This document shows, piece after piece, positions 1-13,200 of a stretch of DNA of 64,000 nt (the stretch's first letter is position 1; each line of letters starts with the position of its first letter). Origin of the DNA: Microglena sp. YARC (taxonomy: Eukaryota; Chlorophyta; Chlorophyceae; Chlamydomonadales; Chlamydomonadaceae); assembly GCA_022414725.1 (NCBI GenBank), contig JAJSRW010000309.1, forward strand, positions 1 to 64,000, given 5' to 3'. The translations under genes were made by a program, and so were the position numbers. The notes under the pieces were generated by a model. That model made no database searches and was not told the origin of the DNA. It saw only the letters and a list, made by a program, of their open reading frames with translations.

Positions 1-116
1 ATGGTAGATATAGGTTGGTAGGTGATAATTGGTAGGTGTATGGGTGGTAGTGTGATAGGTGGTAGGTGATACATGGTAGGTACATTACCATTACATACAT
101 GTTACATGTTAAAAGA
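1..116. repeat. Degraded edge of satellite A
   Basis: The first 116 bases are built from the same words as satellite A to the right (TGGTAGGTGAT, TACATGGTAGG) with many one-base insertions and deletions. The unique island 117-1245 is therefore flanked by satellite A on both sides, so it is either an insertion into the array or an assembly join. Confidence 0.85.
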
Positions 117-371
117 TTACTTGGACACCGCGAGGGTGTATGGAGACTCTGGCTTTAAACAAAAAGAAAAAAGCACCCACAAAGCAAAAACCCATTGACA
201 TTCAGGGGTGTGTCGAGACCAAACAAACCAAAACTCCCAACCACAGTTTTGGTGGCGTAGTATTAAACCCCTTAAGAGCCGGACCCAGATCTCAACCACT
301 TACAAGTGGCGCGAGGTTAAGAAGCTAACAAATGAGAAGTCACAAGAAGAAGAAAAAAAAGGGATGATAAA
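117..371. other. Unique flank, no gene recognised
   Basis: Non-repetitive, fairly AT-rich sequence between the satellite edge and the end of the decayed reading frame. It holds a purine-rich stretch near 331-361 (pyrimidine-rich on the minus strand). Short open frames are present on both strands, but none looks like protein. It would lie 3' of the decayed minus-strand frame. Confidence 0.5.
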
Positions 372-1245
372 TTACGGTGCCACTAAGCAGTCCAGGGCTT
401 TCCTGTCTTGCTCTTTTCTACAAGTAGAAAAGATAGTCGGCGTAGGTTTGCTCCAAAAAGAACTTAGTGCCATTTTCCATTCATAAAGGTTCTGAATGAT
501 GGAATCGTCAGGAAATTCCACATTCCATACGGTTAAGTTGTATCCTCATCATGGACATGCCTATAAATATCTGTAAACCAGCTTCTGGTAGCGGGGCGAA
601 TATCATTATTAAAAAGGGCACTCAAAACATATGCATTTTCATCCTCAGTTTTTGGAAACCCACACACTCTCTCGCCTGTCTCATTGAGCGAGGGATGTTC
701 GTGCTCTATCCACCACCCTCATTCTTTTCTGTGTTCAGCCAATGGGAACCCATTCTAAACTGTGCTATAGAAACGAATCTGATCCTGCTTATGTAGGCGG
801 AATGTAAAGGGAATTCAAGCCATTCTCATTCAATTGCTGTTGGCTGCGAACCATTTTGGGTATCGGAGCGGTTTTAAAGCCAACCCTTTCTCTCATAAGG
901 GATGTCTCTAACTGCATTTGGTGTCACTTGGGTACTTAAATCTCCATGACTCAAAACTTTTTCAGACTTATACCTTCGGACATCGACAGGCCTCCAAAAT
1001 GTTTGATGTTTTTACATGGATTTCCTAGCTTGTGGGAGAGCACAACGCAAGTCATTTGAACCCAGCCAGTGTTGGAGGTCAAAGATTCCTCAAGAGCCAT
1101 TCTAATGGAGATCCTCAGGTTCTTTATGTATGGTCTTGCTCAGAAGCGCAAAGCTTGTTTAAGCCAAGCAAAACACAAACGGGGTTCTACCCAGCTCTTT
1201 CCATTGATAAATATTAGATGTAGTAGATTGTCAAAACACGGGGGT
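372..1245 (-). pseudogene. Decayed protein-coding frame, family unknown
   Basis: Read on the minus strand, five consecutive segments in shifting frames give protein-like sequence: about 1245-951 (with an in-frame TGA at 1142-1140), 917-789, 789-706, 712-533 and 536-372. Together they cover roughly 270-280 codons. Samples are FINGKSWVEPRL, MALEESLTSNTGWVQM, FKTAPIPKMVRSQQQL, GFPKTEDENAYVLSAL and VWNVEFPDDSIIQNLYEWKM. Each segment ends in a stop just where the next frame takes over, as expected from single-base frameshifts in a once-continuous gene. Base composition is more AT-rich than the exons near 30-40 kb. The 5' end is cut by satellite A at about 1246. I do not recognise the family; a host gene, a transposon gene and a virus-derived copy are all possible. 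Whether the breaks are real or sequencing errors cannot be told from one sequence. Confidence 0.5.
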
Positions 1246-4200
1246 CGTTAAGGTGATAGGTGGTTAGGTGATACACGGTACGGTGCATGGGTGGTAGGTG
1301 ATTGGATTGTGGTAGCATGATTAGGTGGGTAGTGATACATGGTAAGGTAATGGGTGGTAGGTGATGGATGGTTACATGATAGGTGGTAGGTGATACATGG
1401 TACGGTGAGTGGTGGGTAGTGTATGATGGTTAGATAATAGGTTGGTAGGTGATACATGGTAGGTGATACATGGTAGATGATAGGTGGTAGGTGATAATGG
1501 GTAGGTGTGGGTGTAGGTGGATAGGTGGGAGGTGTTGATACATGGTAGGTGATGGGTGGTAGGTGATAGGTGTAGTGATACCATGGTAGCGGTTTGATAA
1601 CATTGGTAGGTGAATGGATTGGTAGTATGATAGGTGGGTAGGTGATACATGGTAGTGATGGATGGTAGATGATAGGTTTGGTAGGCTGATACATGGTAGG
1701 TTTGAATGGATGGTAGGTGAAGGCTTGTAGGGTGATTACATGGTAGCGTGATGGATGGTAGATAGATAGGTGGTAGGTTGATACATGGTAGGTGATGGTG
1801 TGGTTAGTATAGTGTGGTAGGTGATACATGGTAGGTGATACATGGTAGGTGATGGATGGTAGGTGATAGGTGCGTAGGTGATACATGGTAGTGTGATGGG
1901 TGGGTAGGTGATGCGATGGTAGTGATACATTGGTAGGTGCATACATGGTAGGTGATGGGTGTAGGGTGATAAGGTGCGGTTAGGTGATACATGGTAGGTG
2001 ATTGGTGGTAGGTTGATGGATGGTAGATGCATAGGTGGTAGGTGATACATGGTAGGTGATGAGGTGGTAGGTGATAGGCGGTTAGTTTGATACATGGTAG
2101 GTGATGGGGATGGTAGATGATAGGTGGTAGTGAATACATGGTAGGGTGATGGATGGTAGTATGATTAGGTGGTAGGTGATACATGGTAGGTGATGGATCG
2201 GTAGATGAAGGGTGGTAGTGTGATACATGGTAGGTGATGCGGTGGTAGGTGGTAGGTGGTAGGTGATACATGTAAGGTAATACATGGTAGTGTGAATTTG
2301 GATGCGTAGATGATAGGTGGTAGGTGATACATGGTAGGTGATGGATGGTAGATTGATAGTGGTAGGTGTTACATTGGTAGGTGATGGGTGGTTAGGTGCA
2401 TGGTGATAGGTGTTAGGTGATACATGGTAGGTGAAGGTGTAGGTGATATGGTGGTAGGTGATCATGGTAGGTGATGGGTGGTAGGTGATGGATGGTAGAT
2501 GATAGGTGGGTTAGGTGATAAATGGTAGGTGATGGGTGGTTAGGTGCTGGATGGTAGATGATAGGTGGTAGGTGATAACATGTAGGTGATGGGTGGTTAG
2601 GTTATGAATGGTAGATAATAAGGTTGGTAGTGATTACATGGTTAAGGTGCATGGATGGTTAGATGATAGGTGGTAGGGTGATACATGGTAGTGATTGTCG
2701 TAGGTGATAGGTGGGAGTGATAATGCGTAGGTGATGGGTGGGAGGTGGGATAGGTGGTAGTTTGATCATGGTAGGGTTGATACATGGTGTGATGGATGGT
2801 AGATGATAGGGGTAGGTGATACAATGGTAGGTGATGGATGGTTTAGATGATTAGGTGGTAGGTGATACATGGTAGTTGATGGATGGTAGATGATTAGGTG
2901 TAGGGTGATACATGGATTAGGGATGGATGGTAGATGATAGGTGGTAGGTGATACATGTTAGGTGATGGGTGGTAGGTGATAGGTGGAGGTGATACATGGT
3001 AGGTGATGGGCATGCGTAGGTTGATGGATGGTATGGTGATATTGTGGTAGGTGATACATGGTAGGTGATGGTGGTAGTAATGGTGGTACGGTGTACATGC
3101 GTAGGCTGATACATGGTAAGGTGATGGTGGTAGGTGATAGGTGGGTAGGTGAATACATGGTAGGTGATTAGGTGGTAGGTGATGGATGGTACTAGATGAT
3201 AGGTGGTAGGTGATACATGGGTAGTGATGAGGTGCGTTAAGGTTATAAGGCGGTAGGTGATTACATGGTAGGTGATTGGATGGTTAGTGATAGGTGGTAG
3301 TGATACATGGTAGGTGGCATGCCTGGGCGGTGTTGGTAAGATGAGTAGGTGGTAGGTGATACATGGTAGTGTGATGATGGATGGTAGATGAATAGGTTGT
3401 AGAGGTTCATCGGTATGGTGATACATGGTAGGGATGGTATGGTTGGTAGGTGATAGGTGGCTAGGAGTGATAAGCATGTGAGGTGATGGTGGAGATGGTA
3501 GGGAAAGGTGATACATGGTAAGTATTACGGGATGGGGTTGATGGATGGTAGGATAGGTGGTAGGTGATCATGGTAGGTGATGGGGGTTGTTATTAAGTCG
3601 CGGTTGGTGATAGGCGTGGTTAGGTGATACATGGTAGATGGTGGATACATGGTAATGGGGCTGGGTGGTGATTGGTAGATGGTTAGCTAGGTAGGTGATA
3701 CATGGTAGGTGATCTTGCATGGTAAGATGTAGGGTGGTGGAGTATTGGTTAGGTGATACATGGGGGTTGGGCTGAGGTGATGGATTAGGAGTAGGTGATA
3801 GGTGATAGGTGGTTTAGGTGGGATTGTGTAGGTGATTATTTCATGGTTTGGTGGGTGGTAGGTGATTGTGGGTAGGTTGATTTACATGGTGGTGAGGTGG
3901 ATGGATTAGAGGTGATAGGTGTAGGGGGTTACAGTTGTTGGTAGGTGATGGGTGGTCAGGTGGTAAGTGGTGATGGGTCGTCAGATAGGTGGTGATTGTT
4001 GTTGGTGTGGGTGAACTCTGGTTTGGTGAGTTGGGGGTTCTGTGTGGAGTGGCGCATTTTATTGGTGTTGTAAGGTAACAGTGGATGGATCGGTTAGGGT
4101 CGGTGAAGTATTAGGGCGATGATCTCCTGAGGATGAAGAGAGATTGACAGTGGAGAAAGGTAGGAGGAAGAAGCTGAGTAGTCTTTTTATGCTAGTGGGT

Positions 4201-7200
4201 TTCTGATGGGTGGCTAGGTATATGGCTGGTAGGGTGATACGGTTGTGGCTAGGAAAGAAGGCTGATAGGTTTTGATCTGGGAAGTTGTAGGAGGTGAGAT
4301 GGTAGATGATAGGTGGTAGGTGATACATGGTAGGGTATGGATGGTAACACGAGGGCGAACGTGAAAAGTAGTTCAGCCGGTGATGAAGGGCGCCAGTAGG
4401 ATGTAGGTGGTAGGTGGCCTGGATGGTAGGTGATGGATGGTAGGGGTAGAATGATTGGCTAGGTGGTAGGCATGATACATGGTATGTGGAGGTGATCATG
4501 GTATGGGTGGTAAATGGAAGGTGGTAGATAGGTGGTATGATACATGGTGGTGAGAGGTGAATAGGTGGTAGGTGAACAGGTGGGATAGCGGAATAGGTGA
4601 TGGATTGGTAGGTGGGCGGATAACATGGTAGGTGATGGTGGTAGGTGATACAGGTAGGTGATACATGGTAGGTGATGGATGGTAGATGATAGGTGGTAGG
4701 TGATACATGGTAGGTGATGGGTAGATGATAGGTGAGGTGGTAGGTATACATGGTAGTGATGGATGGTAGATGATAGGTGGTAGGTGATACATGGTAGGTG
4801 ATGGATGGTAGATTGATAGGTGGTAGGTGATACATGGTAGGTGATTTGGATGGTAGATGATAGGTGGTAGGTGATACATGGTAGGTGATGGGTGGTAGGT
4901 GATAGGTGGTAGGTGATACATGGTAGGTGATGGGTGGTAGGTGATAGGTGGTAGGTGATACATGGTAGGTGGATATGGTGGTAGGTGATGGATGGTAGAT
5001 GATAGGTGGTAGGTGATACATGGTAGGTGATGGGTGGTAGTGATGGTAGATGATAGGTGGTAGGTGATACATGGTAGGTGATGGATGGTAGGATGATAGG
5101 TGGTAGGTGATACATGGTAGGTGATGGCCGGTGGTAATGATAGGTGGTAGGTGATACATGGTACGGTGATGGGGTAGCGTGATAGGTGGTAGGTGATACA
5201 TGTAGGTGATGATGGTAGAGGTGATAGGTGGTAGGTGATACATGGTAGGTGATGGATGGTAGATGATAGGTGGTAGGTGATACATGGTAGGTGATGGGTG
5301 GTGCGTAGATGATAGGTGGTAGGTGATACATGGTAGGTGATACATGGTAGTGATAGGTGGTAGGTGATACATGGTAGGTGATGGGATGGTAGATGATAGG
5401 TAGGTGCATGTAGGTGATATGGTAGATGCATGGTAGGTGATGGGTGGTAGGTGGTAGATGTAGGTTGGTAGGTGATACATGGTGGTAGGTGATACATGGT
5501 AGGTGATGGGGTTAGGTGATGGATGGTGGTAGATGGTAGGTTATACATGGTGGTAGGTGATACAGGTGGGTAGGTGATGGGTGGTAGGTGATACCTGGTG
5601 GTATAGGTGGTGGTAGATGATGATACATGGTAGGTGATGGAGGTGGTGGTAGGTGATGATGAGGTGGTAGGTGATGGTAGGTGATGGGTGGTAGGTGATA
5701 GGTGGTAGGTGATACATGGTAGGTGATGGATGGTAGATGATAGGTGGTAGGTGATACATGGTAGGTGATGGATGGTAGATGATAGGTGGTAGGTGATACA
5801 TGGTAGGTGATGGATGGTAGGTGATAGGTGGTAGGTGATACATGGTAGGTGAGGTGATGGTGGTAGGTGATAGGTGGTAGGTGATACATGGTAGGTGATG
5901 GGTGGTAGGTGATAGGTGGTAGGTGATACATGGTAGGTGATGGGTGGTAGGTGATATGGTAGATGATAGGTGGTAGGTGATACATGGTAGGTGATGGGTG
6001 GTAGGTGATAGGTGGTAGGTGATACATGGTAGGTGATGGTGGTAGATGAGGTGGTAGGTGATACATGGTAGGTGATGGATGGTAGATGATAGTGGTAGGT
6101 GATACATGGTAGGTGATGGATGGTAGATGATAGGTGGTAGGTGATACATGGTAGGTGATGGGTGGTAGGTGATAGGTGGTAGGTGATACATGGTAGGTGA
6201 TGGGTGGTAGGTGAATAGGTGGTAGGTGATACATGGTAGGTGATACATGGTAGGTGATGGATGGTAGATGATAGGTGGTAGGTGATACATGGTAGGTGAT
6301 GGGTGGTAGGTGATAGGTGGTAGGTGATACATGGTAGGTGATGGGTGGTAGGTGATAGGTGGTAGGTGATACATGGTAGGTGATGGATGGTAGATGATAG
6401 GTGGTAGGTGATACATGGTAGGTGATGGGTGGTAGGTGATAGGTGGTAGGTGATACATGGTAGGTGATGGATGGTAGATGATAGGTGGTAGGTGATACAT
6501 GGTAGGTGATGGGATGTGGTAGATGATAGGTGGTAGGTGATACATGGTAGGTGATGGATGGTAGATGATAGAGGTGATACATGGTAGGTGATGTGGTAGA
6601 TGATAGGTGGTAGGTGATACATGGTAGGTGATGGATGGTAGATGATAGGTGGTAGGTGATACATGGTAGGTGATGGATGGTAGATGATAGGTGGTAGGTG
6701 ATTACATGGTAGGTGATGATGGTAAGATGACTGGTAGGTGATACATGGTAGGTGATGGATGGTAGATGATAGGTGGTAAGGTGATACATGGTAGGTGATG
6801 GGTGGGTAGATGATAGGTGGTAGGTGATACATGGTAGGTGATGGTGGTGATGGATGGTAGTGATAGGTGGTAGGTGATACATGGTAGGTGATGGGTGGTA
6901 GATGATAGGTGGTAGGTGATACATGGTAGGTGATGGGTGGTAGATGATAGGTGGTAGGTGATACATGGTAGGTGATGGGTGATGGATGGTAGATGATAGG
7001 TGGTAGGTGATACATGGTAGGTGATGGGTGGTAGGTGATAGGTGGTAGGTGATACATGGTAGGTGATGGGTAGGTGATGTAGGTGATAGGTGGTAGGTGA
7101 TACATGGTAGGTGATGGTGTGGTAGGTGATGAGGTGATAGGTGGTAGGTGATACATGGTAGGTGATGGATGTGTAGGTGGTGGTAGGTGGTAGGTGATAC

Positions 7201-10200
7201 ATGGTAGGTGATGGGGTGGTAGATGATAGGTGGTAGGTGATACATGGTAGGTGATGGGTGGTAGGTGATGCTGATAGGTGGTAGGTGATACATGGTAGGT
7301 GATGGATGGTAGGTGATAGGTGGTAGGTGATACATGGTAGGTGATGGATGGTAGATGATAGGTGGTAGGTGATACATGGTAGGTGATGGATGGTAGATGA
7401 TAGGTGGTAGGTGATACATGGTAGGTGATGGGTGGTAGGTGATAGGTGGTAGGTGATACATGGTAGGTGATGGATGGTAGATGATAGGTGGTAGGTGATA
7501 CATGGTAGGTGATGGATGGTAGGTGATAGGTGGTAGGTGATACATGGTAGGTGATGGATGGTAGATGATAGGTGGTAGGTGATACATGGTAGGTGATGGA
7601 TGGTAGGTGATGGATGGTAGATGATAGGTGGTAGGTGATACATGGTAGGTGATGGATGGTAGATGATAGGTGGTAGGTGATACATGGTAGGTGATGGGTG
7701 GTAGGTGATGGTTGGTAGGTGATACATGGTAGGTGATGGATGGTAGGTGATAGGTGGTAGGTGATACATGGTAGGTGATACATGGTAGGTGATGGTGGTA
7801 GGTGATGGTAGGTGATACATGGTAGGTGATGGATGGTAGATGATAGGTGGTAGGTGATACATGGTAGGTGATGGATGGTAGATGATAGGTGGTAGGTGAT
7901 ACATGGTAGGTGATGGGATGGTAGGTGATAGGTGGTAGGTGATACATGGTAGGTGATGGGTGGTAGGTGATGGATGGTAGATGATAGGTGGTAGGTGATA
8001 CATGGTAGGTGATACATGGTAGGTGATGGATGGTAGGTGATAGGTGGTAGGTGATACATGGTAGGTGATGGGTGGTAGATGATAGGTGGTAGGTGATACA
8101 TGGTAGGTGATGGATGGTAGATGATAGGTGGTAGGTGATACATGGTAGGTGATGGGTGGTAGGTGATAGGTGGTAGGTGATACATGGTAGGTGATGGGTG
8201 GTAGGTGATGGATGGTAGATGATAGGTGGTAGGTGATACATGGTAGGTGATGGTGGTAGGTGAGGTGATACATGGTAGGTGATGGATGGTAGATGATAGG
8301 TGGTAGGTGATACATGGTAGGTGATGGTATGATGGATGGTAGATGATAGGTGGTAGGTGATACATGGTAGGTGATGGGTGGTAGGTGATAGGCGATAGGT
8401 GATACATGGTAGGTGATGGATGGTAGATGATAGGTGGTAGGTGATACATGGTAGGTGATGGATGGTAGATGATAGGTGGTAGGTGAGGTGATACATGGTA
8501 GGTGATGGGTGGTAGGTGATAGGTGGTAGGTGATACATGGTAGGTGATGGATGGTAGATGATAGGTGGTAGGTGATACATGGTAGGTGATGGATGGTAGA
8601 TGATAGGTGGTAGGTGATACATGGTAGGTGATGGATGGTAGATGATAGGTGGTAGGTGATACATGGTAGGTGATGGGTGGTAGGTGATAGGTGGTAGGTG
8701 ATACATGGTAGGTGATGGGTGAGGTGGTAGATGATAGGTGGTAGGTGATACATGGTAGGTGATGGATGGTAGGTGATAGGTGGTAGGTGATACATGGTAG
8801 GTGATGGGTGGTAGGTGATGGATGGTAGATGATAGGTGGTAGGTGATACATGGTAGGTGATGGGTGGTAGGTGATAGGTGGTAGGTGATACATGGTAGGT
8901 GATGGGTGGTAGGTGATAGGTGGTAGGTGATACATGGTAGGTGATGGGTGGTAGGTGATGGATGGTAGATGATAGGTGGTAGGTGATACATGGTAGGTGA
9001 TGGATGGTAGATGATAGGTGGTAGGTGATACATGGTAGGTGATGGGTGGTAGGTGATAGGTGGTAGGTGATACATGGTAGGTGATGGGTGGTAGGTGATA
9101 GGTGGTAGGTGATACATGGTAGGTGATGGATGGTAGGTGATAGGTGGTAGGTGATACATGGTAGGTGATGGGTGGTAGGTGATGGATGGTAGATGATAGG
9201 TGGTAGGTGATACATGGTAGGTGATTGGTAGGTGATGGATGGTAGATGATAGGTGGTAGGTGATACATGGTAGGTGATGGATGGTAGATGATAGGTGGTA
9301 GGTGATACATGGTAGGTGATGGGTATGGTAGGTATGATAGGTGGTAGGTGATACATGGTAGGTGATGGATGGTAGATGATAGGTGGTAGGTGATACATGG
9401 TAGGTGATGGGTGGTAGGTGATAGGTGGTGATACATGGTAGGTGATGGATGGTAGATGATAGGTGGTAGGTGATACATGGTAGGTGATGGATGGTAGATG
9501 ATAGGTGGTAGGTGATACATGGTAGGTGATGGGTGGTAGGTGATGATGATAGGTGGTAGGTGATACATGGTAGGTGATGGAGGTGATAGGTGGTAGGTGA
9601 TACATGGTAGGTGATGGATGGTAGATGATAGGTGGTAGGTGATACATGGTAGGTGATGGTGGTAGGTGATTGGTAGATATAGGTGGTAGGTGATACATGG
9701 TAGGTGATGGATGGTAGATGATAGGTGGTAGGTGATACATGGTAGGTGATGGGTGGTATGGAATGGGTGGTAGGTGATACATGGTAGGTGATGGATGGTA
9801 GATGATAGGTGGTAGGTGATACATGGTAGGTGATGGATGGTAGGTGATTGGTGGTAGGTGATGGATGGTAGATGATAGGTGGTAGGTGATACATGGTAGG
9901 TGATGGGTGGTAGGTGATAGGTGGTAGGTGATACATGGTAGGTGATGGATGGTAGATGATAGGTGGTAGGTGATACATGGTAGGTGATGGGTGGTAGGTG
10001 ATAGGTGGTAGGTGATACATGGTAGGTGATGGGTGGTAGGTGATAGGATGGTAGGTGATACATGGTAGGTGATGGGTGGTAGGTGATAGGTGGTAGGTGA
10101 TACATGGTAGGTGATACATGGTAGGTGATGGATGGTAGATGATAGGTGGTAGGTGATACATGGTAGGTGATGGATGGTAGATGATAGGTGGTAGGTGATA

Positions 10201-13200
10201 CATGGTAGGTGATGGATGGTAGATTGAGGTGGTAGGTGATACATGGTAGGTGATGGGTGGTACATGATAGGTGGTAGGTGATACATGGTAGGTGATGGAT
10301 GGTAGATGATAGGTGGTAGGTGATACATGGTAGGTGATGGAGGTGAATGGTAGATGATAGGTGGTAGGTGATACATGGTAGGTGATGGATGGTAGATGAT
10401 AGGTGGTAGGTGATACATGGTAGGTGATGGGTGGTAGGTGATAGGTGGTAGGTGATACATGGTAGGTGATGGGTGGTAGGTGATGGATGGTAGATGATAG
10501 GTAGGTGATACATGGTAGGTGATGGTGGTAGGTGATGGATGGTAGATGATAGGTGGTAGGTGATACATGGTAGGTGATGGTGGTAGGATGATAGGTGGTA
10601 GGTGATACATGGTAGGTGATGGTGGTAGATGATAGGTGGTAGGTGATACATGGTAGGTGATGGAGGTGATGTGGTAGATGATAGGTGGTAGGTGATACAT
10701 GGTAGGTGATGGATGGTAGATGATAGGTGGTAGGTGATACATGGTAGGTGATGGATGGTAGATGATAGGTGGTAGGTGATACATGGTAGGTGATGGTGGT
10801 AGGTGATAGGTGGTAGGTGATACATGGTAGGTGATATGGTAGGTGATGGATGGTAGATGATAGGTGGTAGGTGATACATGGTAGGTGATGGGTGGTAGGT
10901 GATGATAGGTGGTAGGTGATACATGGTAGGTGATGGATGGTAGATGATAGGTGGTAGGTGATACATGGTAGGTGATGGGTGGTAGATGATAGGTGGTAGG
11001 TGATACATGGTAGGTGATGGGTGGTAGGTGATGGATGGTAGATGATAGGTGGTAGGTGATACATGGTAGGTGATGGATGGTAGATGATAGGTGGTAGGTG
11101 ATACATGGTAGGTGATGGATGGTAGATGATAGGTGGTAGGTGATACATGGTAGGTGATGGATGGTAGATGATAGGTGGTAGGTGATACATGGTAGGTGAT
11201 GGGTGGTAGGTGATAGGTGGTAGGTGATACATGGTAGGTGATGGGTGGTAGATGATAGGTGGTAGGTGATACATGGTAGGTGATGGTGGTAGGTGATGGT
11301 GATAGGTGGTAGGTGATACATGGTAGGTGATGGGTGGTAGGTGATAGGTGGTAGGTGATACATGGTAGGTGATGGATGGTAGATGATAGGTGGTAGGTGA
11401 TACATGGTAGGTGATGGTTGGTAGATGATAGGTGGTAGGTGATACATGGTAGGTGATGGGTGGTAGGTGATAGGTGGTAGGTGATACATGGTAGGTGATG
11501 GATGGTAGATGATAGGTGGTAGGTGATACATGGTAGGTGATGGGTGGTAGGTGATGGATGGTAGATGATAGGTGGTAGGTGATACATGGTAGGTGATGGG
11601 TGGTAGATGATAGGTGGTAGGTGATACATGGTAGGTGATGAGATGATGAGGTGGTAGGTGATACATGGTAGGTGATGGATGGTAGATGATAGGTGGTAGG
11701 TGATACATGGTAGGTGATGGATGGTAGATGATAGGTGGTAGGTGATACATGGTAGGTGATGGGTGGTAGGTGATAGGTGGTAGGTGATACATGGTAGGTG
11801 ATGGGTGGTAGGTGCGTAGGTGATACATGGTAGGTGATGGTGATGGATGGTAGATGATAGGTGGTAGGTGATACATGGTAGGTGATGGAGGTGATGGATG
11901 GTAGATGATAGGTGGTAGGTGATACATGGTAGGTGATGGATGGTAGGTGATGATAGGTGGTAGGTGATACATGGTAGGTGATGGGTGGTAGGTGATAGGT
12001 GGTAGGTGATACATGGTAGGTGATGGTGGTACATGGTAGGTGATGGATGGTAGATGATAGGTGGTAGGTGATACATGGTAGGTGATGGATGGTAGATGAT
12101 AGGTGGTAGGTGATACATGGTAGGTGATGGGTGGTAGGTGATAGGTGGTAGGTGATACATGGTAGGTGATGGGTGGTAGGTGATAGGTGGTAGGTGATAC
12201 ATGGTAGGTGATGGATGGTAGGTGATAGGTGGTAGGTGATACATGGTAGGTGATGTGTGGTAGGTGATGGATGGTAGATGATAGGTGGTAGGTGATACAT
12301 GGTAGGTGATGGGTGGTATGTGGTAGATGATAGGTGGTAGGTGATACATGGTAGGTGATGGATGGTAGATGATAGGTGGTAGGTGATACATGGTAGGTGA
12401 TGGGTGGTAGGTGATAGGTGGTAGGTGATACATGGTAGGTGATGGGTGGTAGGTGATGGATGGTAGGTGGTAGGTGATACATGGTAGGTGATGGGTGGTA
12501 GGTGATGGTAGGTGATAGGTGATGGATGGTAGGTGGTAGGTGATACATGGTAGGTGATGGATGGTAGATGATAGGTGGTAGGTGATACATGGTAGGTGAT
12601 GGGTGGTAGGTGATAGGTGGTAGGTGATACATGGTAGGTGATGGGTGGTAGGTGATAGGTGGTAGGTGATACATGGTAGGTGATGGATGGTAGGTGATAG
12701 GTGGTAGGTGATACATGGTAGGTGATGGAGGTGATGGAGGTGATGAGATGATAGGTGGTAGGTGATACATGGTAGGTGATGGGTGGTAGATGATAGGTGG
12801 TAGGTGATACATGGTAGGTGATGGGTGGTAGGTGATAGGTGGTAGGTGATACATGGTAGGTGATGGATGGTAGATGATAGGTGGTAGGTGATACATGGTA
12901 GGTGATGGGTGGTAGGTGATAGGTGGTAGGTGATACATGGTAGGTGATGGGTGGTAGGTGATAGGTGGTAGGTGATACATGGTAGGTGATGGATGGTAGA
13001 TGATAGGTGGTAGGTGATACATGGTAGGTGATGGGTGGTAGATGATAGGTGGTAGGTGATACATGGTAGGTGATGGATGGTAGATGATAGGTGGTAGGTG
13101 ATACATGGTAGGTGATGGACATGGTAGGTGATGGATGGTAGATGATAGGTGGTAGGTGATACATGGTAGGTGATGGGTGGTAGGTGATAGGTGGTAGGTG

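Noticed and set aside
551..796. Plus-strand 81-codon frame in the left island
   Set aside because: It lies antisense to a minus-strand chain with much more protein-like composition, and has no recognisable motif.
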